From: DAISJD01 sp036821645
Lineage (GTDB): Bacteria > Pseudomonadota > Alphaproteobacteria > ATCC43930 > CGMCC-115725
NCBI GenBank assembly: GCA_036821645.1
Contig: DAISJD010000055.1
Coordinates: forward strand, 1 to 18,006
Length of the DNA stretch: 18,006 bases
Reading direction: 5' to 3'
Part shown: piece by piece, positions 8,128-14,626 of the stretch
Numbering within the stretch: the stretch's first letter is position 1
Layout: every line of letters starts with the position of its first letter
Position numbers and translations under genes: made by a program
The notes under the pieces: model-generated
Databases searched by the model: none
Told to the model about the DNA's origin: nothing
What the model saw: only the letters and a program-made list of their open reading frames with translations

Positions 8128-9165
8128 ATGTTGTCTGATTATCTCGTTTGGTGGATACAGCAGATGGTCACGTTTCTTCCCGCTTCGTTGCGCCAGGGCG
8201 ACGGGGTCATGCGGGACGCGCTCGTGCTTGATCTTGAAGTCAAACCGGATGGGGGCTCCGCCCTCTCCCTCTTCGCCCGGCGACGGGGACAAGAAACCCG
8301 CCTCGGTCGCTATGGGACCGACCAAACAGGCTTGGCATCGGCACGCCAACAAGCATCGATCCCCGGTCGGTTGCCGATTGTGCTGCGCTTGCCCGAAGGG
8401 TACGGCTTGATCAAGGAATTAACGTTACCCGCTGTCGTAGAACGTGACTTGGCACGGGTTATCGGCTACGAAATGGATCGGGAAACCCCCTTCACCCTCG
8501 ACGAGGTCTGGTGGCGCGCCGAAATTGTCAGTCGTGACCGCGATCAGCATAAAATCACGGCATCCCTGTGCATCGTCCCCCAAGCACCGCTCGCAGGGCT
8601 GATAGCGGGCTTGGCGCGCGTCGGCCTCAATCCGCAATCGCTCGACGTCGCGGTACGGGGTTCAGCCTATAGAAATGTCCCCCTTGCTGGTGCCGCCGCC
8701 GCAGCAGCAGGGCGCCAGCGCGCACGCACCATGGCCGCTGCAGCCGCGTTTCTTATGGCGCTTTGGGCAATCAGTGGGCCTTTTATCCATCAATCCCTGA
8801 CTTTTGCCGCGCTCGACGATCAAATTGCCGCTTTAAAACCCGATCTCGATTTAGCCGATCGCCTGCGCCGTCGGGGCACCGGTGTCGGCTCGGACGTCAT
8901 TTCGGTTGAACGCGCAAAATTAGGCGATGTGCTTGTTACGCTCGCAAAAACGACCGATATCCTGCCCGACGATACGCGCCTTACCGACCTCACGCTACGC
9001 CAGCGGAAAATGACTTTGATCGGTCAAACCGCCGGGGCCGCAAAATTAATCGGCCTTATGGCAGCCGACCCTTTCTTCAAAGACCCGGCTTTTTCCGCCC
9101 CCGTGACCCGCACGGAAGGAACGAAGACAGAGGTTTTCACCATCAGTACGGAGGCCCGGCCATGA
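8128..9165 (+). CDS. gspL: Type II secretion protein GspL (PilN-domain type), 345 aa
   Basis: This bitopic inner-membrane protein recruits GspE to the membrane and pairs with GspM. The cytoplasmic N-terminal part (residues 1-200) opens with a Trp- and Leu-rich segment (LVWWIQQMVTFLPASLR), typical of alphaproteobacterial GspL. It contains VVERDLARVIGYEMDRETPF, the conserved block of the family. One membrane helix lies near residues 203-225. A PilN-like periplasmic domain follows (LGDVLVTLAKTTDILPDDTR ...). The frame is open back to 7921 inside gspJ, but the ATG at 8128 is chosen because it starts exactly where family similarity begins. Its ribosome site is poor, which fits control by the structured gap upstream. 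The end overlaps gspM by four bases (ATGA). GGAGG before gspM lies in this gene. Confidence 0.85.
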   Translation: MLSDYLVWWIQQMVTFLPASLRQGDGVMRDALVLDLEVKPDGGSALSLFARRRGQETRLGRYGTDQTGLASARQQASIPGRLPIVLRLPEGYGLIKELTLPAVVERDLARVIGYEMDRETPFTLDEVWWRAEIVSRDRDQHKITASLCIVPQAPLAGLIAGLARVGLNPQSLDVAVRGSAYRNVPLAGAAAAAAGRQRARTMAAAAAFLMALWAISGPFIHQSLTFAALDDQIAALKPDLDLADRLRRRGTGVGSDVISVERAKLGDVLVTLAKTTDILPDDTRLTDLTLRQRKMTLIGQTAGAAKLIGLMAADPFFKDPAFSAPVTRTEGTKTEVFTISTEARP

Positions 9166-9755
9166 GCGGGCAGGCATCGTCACTGCCGACAGGGGCCAAG
9201 GGCCGCACGCTTGCCCTTGGCATCACAGCGCTTCTCGCAGCACTCCTCTGGCTCGGCATCGTCGCCCCGCTCATCGACCTTTATCAAGAACGCGAAGAAT
9301 CCTTGGCTCAAATGAGCACGCGGCTTGCCCGAATGACGCGGCTTGCCCGTGAATTGCCAGTGCTAAAGGCAAAAGCAAACGCGCTTGCCGCCCAACCGGA
9401 ACCGGTGGCGCAAACAATGTCAGCACCAAGCGACGCGGTCGGGGCCGCATCGTTACAGAATATCGTTCAAGATTTGGCGGGAAAGGCGGGTGCCAGCCTC
9501 ACCAGCATCGAAATCATTCCGGCGGAACCCGCTGGCGAATACCGAAAACTGGGCCTGCGCCTGTCTACCACCGTTTCTTGGTCTGTCTTGATTGCAATGT
9601 TCAATGCGATCGAAACCAGTACCCCGCCCATTTTGCTGGATGACCTGCAAATCCATGGTTCCGCCCTAGCAAGCGAGGGTGAGGCCCAAATGCTTGACGC
9701 CAGTTTTGTGGTCTATGCCTTCCGCAGCGCAAAGCCAGGGGGGACAAAACCATAA
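9162..9755 (+). CDS. gspM: Type II secretion protein GspM, 197 aa
   Basis: This inner-membrane protein pairs with GspL in the assembly platform. A short cytoplasmic N-terminus is followed by one membrane helix (about residues 17-37, LALGITALLAALLWLGIVAP). Then come a heptad-like stretch (YQEREESLAQMSTRLARMTR), probably a coiled coil, and a small ferredoxin-like periplasmic domain ending in a beta strand (MLDASFVVYAFR). This matches the GspM subfamily (T2SSM_b type) found next to PilN-type GspL. The ATG at 9162 overlaps the gspL stop as ATGA and has GGAGG about nine bases upstream. The stop shares one base with the next start (TAATG). Sequence conservation in GspM is low, so the call rests on topology, length and position between gspL and the gspC-like gene. 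Confidence 0.85.
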   Translation: MSGQASSLPTGAKGRTLALGITALLAALLWLGIVAPLIDLYQEREESLAQMSTRLARMTRLARELPVLKAKANALAAQPEPVAQTMSAPSDAVGAASLQNIVQDLAGKAGASLTSIEIIPAEPAGEYRKLGLRLSTTVSWSVLIAMFNAIETSTPPILLDDLQIHGSALASEGEAQMLDASFVVYAFRSAKPGGTKP

Positions 9756-10609
9756 TGAACCGCTTATCCCTCATCGTGCTTTTTGGCAGTGCAGGCCTGT
9801 TCTTTGTCCTCGGACTCCTGCCGTTTTTATCCGATAGCATCATCGATGAACAAACATCGCCACAGGATAATGCCGCCCTCGCATCAGAAAACACACAAGC
9901 CGTTTTAGAACCGGCCTTGTCGCCGCAAGATCAAATTGCCGCCGCTGTCACCACGATTCTGGCGCGTCCGCTGTTCAATGCACAGCGCAAGCCGGAAACC
10001 ACCCGTCAGGCAGTTGGCGATGCCGGTACCGGCGACGCCAATCTTGAGGATGCCCCGCTTCCCCGGCTCGCTGGCATCATCTACACCGGGCAAATCAAGC
10101 GCGCCATCTTTCAGGCGGGCGGCGACGCAAAGCCGGTCATTCTCTCCGAAGGCGGCATCATCGATACCTATACCGTTCAACAGATCACGGTAAAATCCGT
10201 CATCGTCACAGGCCAAACCGGGGAACTCGTGCTGCAAGTGAAGCCCGATCCGACGGCGAGTGCCGCCGCCGCAGATCAGCAACCGGCACCTGGCTTCGCA
10301 CCGCCGGGTCCTGGTGCCCTTGTCGGCAATCCAGCAGTCCCTGGCTACACGGCCCCAGGCTACAATCCACCTGCCCCCGGACAACCGCCGGGACCGGCTC
10401 CCATCAATGGGCGGCAATTGAGCGGCGGCGGTGAGCCGTTCAACGTTACCCCCCAACCAGCCCCGATTGCCGTCAATCCCGGCAGGCCGGGCGGCATCAA
10501 CCCCACCGTTCGCCTCCCACCATCCGCCCAAGCCCCGGCAGGAACCCCGGCGCGTCCACCGCGCCTCGGTCCATCCGCTGGGCGCCAGCTACCCGGAGCC
10601 CCCCGTTAA
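9755..10609 (+). CDS. gspC: GspC/GspN-like type II secretion protein with Pro-rich tail, 284 aa
   Basis: This is probably the inner-membrane linker to the secretin. Residues 4-26 form one membrane helix. A short linker follows with ILARPLFNAQRKPE (near residues 67-80), resembling the RPLF motif before the homology region of GspC. The homology-region-like domain spans about 100-163 (LPRLAGIIYTGQIKRAIF ... TGELVLQV); it would contact the N0 domain of GspD. Beyond residue 165 the protein is only Pro, Gly, Ala, Gln and Asn, about 120 residues with no PDZ domain. Such genes are often named type II secretion system protein N in alphaproteobacteria. The ATG shares its first base with the gspM stop, and the gene ends in the same way into gspD. 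The operon contains no other GspC candidate, so I assign that role; the symbol is a functional guess. Confidence 0.7.
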   Translation: MNRLSLIVLFGSAGLFFVLGLLPFLSDSIIDEQTSPQDNAALASENTQAVLEPALSPQDQIAAAVTTILARPLFNAQRKPETTRQAVGDAGTGDANLEDAPLPRLAGIIYTGQIKRAIFQAGGDAKPVILSEGGIIDTYTVQQITVKSVIVTGQTGELVLQVKPDPTASAAAADQQPAPGFAPPGPGALVGNPAVPGYTAPGYNPPAPGQPPGPAPINGRQLSGGGEPFNVTPQPAPIAVNPGRPGGINPTVRLPPSAQAPAGTPARPPRLGPSAGRQLPGAPR

Positions 10610-12885
10610 TGCGTCGCCCCCTGATCATCGCCGTCTCCACCTTGGCACTTGCCGCCTGCCAATCCAGCCAATCCGGTAATCGCTCTTTAGAACCGTTACC
10701 CGTCTTGCCGGATGGTAAAATTGGGGCGGCGGCTCAACGCACCAATGGGGCTATCGCGCCCGATACCAGCAGTCTTGCAGCCCCCCAACTCGATAATGGC
10801 ACCGCATCGACCTATGCCCCTCCCCGTCTGCCCGCAGGCAAGGCGGTCGGCGATACCACGTTGACTTTTGCCGATACCGATATTCGCGAAGTGGTGCGGC
10901 AGATTTTAGGTGACATCCTCCAAGTCAATTATACGATCGATCCGGCTGTGCGCGGCATGGCGACGTTGGAAACGACGCGCCCTCTCGGTCGGGACGAGAT
11001 CTTACCAACGCTACAAACGCTCTTGGCGGCGAATGGGGCAACCTTGGTTCAAAGCGGCACCCTTTACCGCGTCGTGCCAACTTCGGTCACGGCGGCCATG
11101 CCCAGCCTCGGCGGACCGGGGGCAAGCGGGACGGAAATTCTGCCGCTGCGCTACGCTTCCGCCAAAGACCTCGCCAAAGTCATGGAACCTTTCATCAGCG
11201 AAGGCGGTCGGGTAACGGCGGATATCACACGCAACGCCTTGATCGTCACCGGCGATCCTTCGGCACGACAAACTTTGATCAGTCTCATTCGCACATTCGA
11301 TATCGATGTCCTGGCCGGTCAATCCTATGCCATTTTTCCCGTTGGTTCCGGTGAACCTGGAAAAATGGCCGTCGAATTGCAGAAAGTTCTGCAAACCGAA
11401 GGCGACGGTGCCCTCTCGGGCCTCGTCAAGGTCATACCGATGGAACGGGTCAACGGTGTCCTCGTCGTGTCGCCGCAAAAACGCTATATCGACGAAGCTC
11501 GGCGGTTCTTCGGCATTGCCGATCAAGCGCGCCGCTCGAACGCTCGTGCTTGGCACGTCTATTACGTTCAAAACGGTCAGAGCGGCGATCTTGCCAATCT
11601 GCTGCAACGGGCCTTCACGCCGGGCAACGTCTCAGCGCAGGCGAGTGGCCCAGGATCCACCAGCCCAGGCCAAGAGCAGGCACAAGCCTCAAGCGGTTTT
11701 AACAATAATGGCGGTGCGGGTGCGGGCGGCGGCTTGAATACCGGCGGTGTTGGCGGCGGTCTCGGCGGCGGCACACAAACCGGGTCCACGACAAGTGCGG
11801 GCGGGACAGGGGCCAATCGCGGCGAAGAAGCATCCCCCTCGGCTGCCAGCGAAGCTTTGTCTGAACCGATGGAAAGCGGGGGGAACGGCGCACAAGCGGG
11901 GATTCGCATCCTTGCCAACAAGAAAAACAACGCAATCCTGATCTACAGCACCCCTGAAGAGCAAAGCACGATCGAAGCGATGCTGGCAAAAATCGATATT
12001 CTGCCGCTTCAAGTCAGAATCGACGCAACGATTGCCGAAGTCACGCTGAATGATAATCTCAGTTACGGTACACAATTCTTCTTCAGAAATGGCGGCCTGA
12101 ACGGCATCCTCAGCAACGCAACGGGCAGTGGCAGCACGGCCTCGACCATTACGGTCGGGGCGGGGGGCTTGCCGACCCAATTTGTCAGCAATCTGCCCGG
12201 TTTTATTCTCAGCAAAGGCACGGGGGCCATCCGCTATGCCCTGGATGCCCTGCAATCCGTGACCAATGTCAGGGTTCTGTCGTCACCGCAAGTAGTCGTG
12301 CTCGATAATGAACCGGCCCGCCTGCAAGTCGGCAATCTCGTCCCCTTCCTCTCTCAATCCGCGACCAGCACGACACAGGCCGGTGCCCCCATCGTCAATT
12401 CCGTCGATTACCGGGAAACCGGCGTCATCCTCAACGTGACGCCCAGGGTCAATGCGGGGGGTCTCGTGACGCTCGATATTTCTCAGGAAGTAAGCGACGT
12501 CCAAACGGGGGTAACCACGGCGGGCCTGAATTCGCCGACATTCTTACAGCGAAAAATCAAATCGCGCGTCGTGGTCCAGGATGGGCAAACCATCGGTCTT
12601 GCCGGTTTGATTCGCGACAATGTCAGTGAAGGCAATAGCGGTATTCCCCTCCTGAAGGATATCCCGGTTCTAGGCTCGCTCTTCTCGCAACAAACCAACA
12701 CGCGCATGAAAACCGAGCTTTTGGTCATGATCACCCCCCATGTGATCGAAGATCAACGCGATGCCCGCGCCTTGACCGAGGATCTGCGCAATAAACTACT
12801 GAACGCGGGCTTAGTACCGCAGCAATTGCTCAATTTGCCAAGTTCCGGCTCGGCCAATCCCAATGCACCGCTTTTCAACAAATAA
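10609..12885 (+). CDS. gspD: Type II secretion outer-membrane secretin GspD, predicted lipoprotein, 758 aa
   Basis: This protein forms the multimeric outer-membrane channel. The N-terminus has a lipoprotein signal with lipobox LAAC (residues 14-17) and lipidation at C17. The following residue is Gln, compatible with sorting to the outer membrane. N0 lies near residues 83-160 (LTFADTDIREVVRQI ...), with N1 and N2 in about 175-320. N3 is split by a Gly/Ser/Gln-rich insertion of about 60-80 residues (roughly 343-425). The secretin domain follows, with VLSSPQVVVLDNEPARLQVG, the VPFLSQ segment and the late block VVVQDGQTIGLAGLIRDN. TELLVMITPHVI closes it, then a short S-domain-like tail. The start overlaps the gspC-like stop by one base. 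The last 23 bases overlap gspK. No separate pilotin gene is visible; self-lipidation could replace it. Confidence 0.96.
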   Translation: MRRPLIIAVSTLALAACQSSQSGNRSLEPLPVLPDGKIGAAAQRTNGAIAPDTSSLAAPQLDNGTASTYAPPRLPAGKAVGDTTLTFADTDIREVVRQILGDILQVNYTIDPAVRGMATLETTRPLGRDEILPTLQTLLAANGATLVQSGTLYRVVPTSVTAAMPSLGGPGASGTEILPLRYASAKDLAKVMEPFISEGGRVTADITRNALIVTGDPSARQTLISLIRTFDIDVLAGQSYAIFPVGSGEPGKMAVELQKVLQTEGDGALSGLVKVIPMERVNGVLVVSPQKRYIDEARRFFGIADQARRSNARAWHVYYVQNGQSGDLANLLQRAFTPGNVSAQASGPGSTSPGQEQAQASSGFNNNGGAGAGGGLNTGGVGGGLGGGTQTGSTTSAGGTGANRGEEASPSAASEALSEPMESGGNGAQAGIRILANKKNNAILIYSTPEEQSTIEAMLAKIDILPLQVRIDATIAEVTLNDNLSYGTQFFFRNGGLNGILSNATGSGSTASTITVGAGGLPTQFVSNLPGFILSKGTGAIRYALDALQSVTNVRVLSSPQVVVLDNEPARLQVGNLVPFLSQSATSTTQAGAPIVNSVDYRETGVILNVTPRVNAGGLVTLDISQEVSDVQTGVTTAGLNSPTFLQRKIKSRVVVQDGQTIGLAGLIRDNVSEGNSGIPLLKDIPVLGSLFSQQTNTRMKTELLVMITPHVIEDQRDARALTEDLRNKLLNAGLVPQQLLNLPSSGSANPNAPLFNK

Positions 12886-13789
12886 ACCCGCCCCATCCGC
12901 CAGCGACGCCGCACCAGCAAAAAAAGGTGCGGCACGCGCCGGCTTTGCCATTCTGATCGTCTTATGGACGCTCGTTCTCTTGTCTTTGATTGCGACGCAT
13001 CTTGCTGCATCCGGGCGCAGCGAATCCCGGATCGCCGCGAATCTCGTCGCCAATGGCAAGGCCGAATCAGCCGCCGACGGTCTCGTCTACGAAGCCTTGT
13101 TCCGCCTACTCGAAGCCAAAGATCCGACCTGGGCCGCCAACGGATCGGCCAAGACGATCAAACTCACCGAAAGTTTGACGGTGGTCATCCGCATCATCCC
13201 GGAAAGTGCCAAGATCAACCCGAACAATGCGCCGCTGGAATTGCTGATTGCCCTTTTGCGTGAAATCGGCGTTGAAAATGCAAAATCCGAATCGATTGCC
13301 GCCGCCATTCTCGATTGGCGTGAAACGGGGGATGCACCGCGAAAAAACGGCGCAAAGCTCTCCCAATATGCCGCTGCCGGATTGAATTACGGACCACCGG
13401 GCGCGCCGTTTGAACGGTTGGAAGAATTAAGCGAAGTCCTCGGCATCACGCCTGAAATTTTACAAAAACTTCTGCCGCATCTCTCGCTCTTCAATGCTGG
13501 TCAGGTCGACCCGCAATATGCCGATGCCACCATTCGCGCGGCCCTGAAACAAGCAAAGCGATCATCCCCGGCTCAATCTCAACAAACGGCAGGCACAGAT
13601 CCCCAAAATCAAGAAACCGTCGAAACGACCGGGGAACGCGGCGATCCGACCAAAACCGTGACCATCCTCTCGGACGCGACCAGCCGAGATGGCGGCCACT
13701 TTACCCGGCGGGCCGTTGTGCGGCTCGTCCCAAACCTCGACACGAAATACATGATCTTGGCTTGGGACAGCATCGCCGAACCGGAATAA
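12863..13789 (+). CDS. gspK: Minor pseudopilin GspK, 308 aa
   Basis: This large minor pseudopilin caps the pseudopilus tip. The 27-residue leader is basic; cleavage is predicted at G27|F28. The mature start FAILIVLWTLVLLSLIA has Ile (I32) where other pseudopilins have Glu5, the hallmark of GspK. The periplasmic region has the family block RIIPESAKINPNNAPLELL (near residues 111-129). A helix-hairpin-helix-like part follows (FERLEELSEVLGITPEILQK). Near residues 232-258 is a Gln/Thr-rich low-complexity linker. Length of about 310 residues is normal. The ATG at 12863 lies within gspD (23-base overlap), suggesting coupled translation. It is the last + strand gene of the operon and ends six bases from the convergent gspG. 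Confidence 0.92.
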   Translation: MHRFSTNKPAPSASDAAPAKKGAARAGFAILIVLWTLVLLSLIATHLAASGRSESRIAANLVANGKAESAADGLVYEALFRLLEAKDPTWAANGSAKTIKLTESLTVVIRIIPESAKINPNNAPLELLIALLREIGVENAKSESIAAAILDWRETGDAPRKNGAKLSQYAAAGLNYGPPGAPFERLEELSEVLGITPEILQKLLPHLSLFNAGQVDPQYADATIRAALKQAKRSSPAQSQQTAGTDPQNQETVETTGERGDPTKTVTILSDATSRDGGHFTRRAVVRLVPNLDTKYMILAWDSIAEPE

Positions 13790-13815
13790 CCGTGCTTATT
13801 TGTTGCAAATCACGG
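13790..13815. terminator. Candidate bidirectional terminator hairpin between gspK and gspG
   Basis: CCGTG (13790-13794) pairs with CACGG (13811-13815), and inside it TTTG (13799-13802) pairs with CAAA (13806-13809) around a TTG loop. The hairpin begins right after the gspK stop and covers the gspG stop codon. On the + strand it is followed by CATTTTCCCC, a weak T-run. It is the only structure between two convergent genes, so it may end transcripts from both sides. The internal loop is asymmetric, so strength is uncertain. Confidence 0.4.
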
Positions 13816-14269
13816 CATTTTCCCCTGTTCCCCCTTCACGCCCCGACTGACCCAACGAACAGAGATCAAAGTCCCGTCCGGGCTGGCTCGCCGGAATTTT
13901 GTAGATAAACGGATGGTTCCACGGATCTTCTGGGATTTTTTCCGGTTTCAGATAGGGACCGTTCCAGTTGCTGACGCCCGGCGGTTTCGTCAAAAGCGCC
14001 TGCAATCCCTGTTCAGTCGTCGGATAGCTCCCGACATCCAGCTTATAAAGATCAAGAATCCCGGCAAGCCGTTCAATCGATTGCAAGGCGATCTTGTTAC
14101 GCGCCCCACCGAACTGACGGATCGCCGCGGGTGCCACCAGTGAAATCAGCAGCGCCAAAATCCCCAGCACAACCAGGATTTCCAGCAAGGTAAACCCCGC
14201 TCTTTGGCCTTTCGAAACGAGCCCCGGCCCGGTCTCGTTTTCCGTCATATCGAATTTCTTTGGCTCCAT
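13796..14269 (-). CDS. gspG: Major pseudopilin GspG, 157 aa
   Basis: This major subunit of the pseudopilus fibre carries the prepilin signal with cleavage at G25|F26 and mature start FTLLEILVVLGILALL including Glu5 (E30). The family block YKLDVGSYPTTEQGLQALL (about residues 77-95) and DPWNHPFIYKIP are unmistakable for GspG. The C-terminal calcium loop is unusual: the usual acidic positions read S142, N151 and V153, and two cysteines (C137, C155) bracket it. I start at ATG 14269. TTG 14275 or ATG 14248 are possible, and none has a strong ribosome site. The gene is on the - strand, tail-to-tail with gspK, outside the operon. Its own promoter in the AT-rich gap upstream could allow the higher expression the major subunit needs. 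Confidence 0.94.
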   Translation of the reverse strand: MEPKKFDMTENETGPGLVSKGQRAGFTLLEILVVLGILALLISLVAPAAIRQFGGARNKIALQSIERLAGILDLYKLDVGSYPTTEQGLQALLTKPPGVSNWNGPYLKPEKIPEDPWNHPFIYKIPASQPGRDFDLCSLGQSGREGGTGENAVICNK

Positions 14270-14626
14270 GATCAACGCTTCTTACCCTCTGCTTCGCGGG
14301 TTGATTCTCATCTTGATCGTCCGAAGATACACGAAATACACATCTCAATCACGCTCTTCAACAGACGCTGACGATAAATTCCGTCACGTAATCCGCCACA
14401 CAAAAATGGTCGAATAATGGCATCATTTTTTAACGTACCCGTTCATAAGATAGAAATTTTTTTAATATTAAAATCAGTAAATCAATAAAAAAACAAAATA
14501 ATATCCCGCAATGCACCCAATGTTTAGCATATGCACAATGATCTTTTGTTAATTTTTCTTCCAGACCTTTAAGATGTCCTATGTACTGTGAAAATAAGAA
14601 CGCGACCGCCCTTCAGAGTGCGTAAA
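14270..14626. promoter_or_regulatory. AT-rich divergent region between gspG and the patatin gene
   Basis: These 357 bases hold no gene I can support. They separate two divergent genes and must contain the promoters of both. The middle (about 14420-14560) is very AT-rich. For the patatin gene the best pair I see is TTGTTA (14546-14551) and TTTAAG (14568-14573), 16 bases apart and four of six matches each; it is weak. For gspG several T-rich hexamers could serve and I cannot choose. A 14-base perfect palindrome lies at 14460-14473. Confidence 0.45.
14460..14473. repeat. Perfect 14-bp palindrome TTTTAATATTAAAA
   Basis: The sequence equals its own reverse complement over 14 bases and lies in the divergent gspG/patatin gap, about 190 bp before gspG and about 150 bp before the patatin start. 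It could be a binding site for a dimeric regulator. In a stretch so rich in A and T a chance palindrome is also plausible. Confidence 0.25.

Noticed and set aside
11640..11880. Long minus-strand frames opposite the Gly-rich part of gspD
   Set aside because: GC-rich repetitive codons keep the other frames open; these are shadows of the secretin gene.
3515..13789. Very frequent GATC/CGATCG sites suggesting Dam-type methylation
   Set aside because: The excess is noticeable by eye but was not counted, and it may follow from codon use (Ile-Asp-Arg codons); no methylase gene is in the window.
14588..14626. GTG start 13 codons upstream for the patatin gene
   Set aside because: No ribosome site precedes it, while the ATG at 14627 has a plausible one; the extra residues add no domain.
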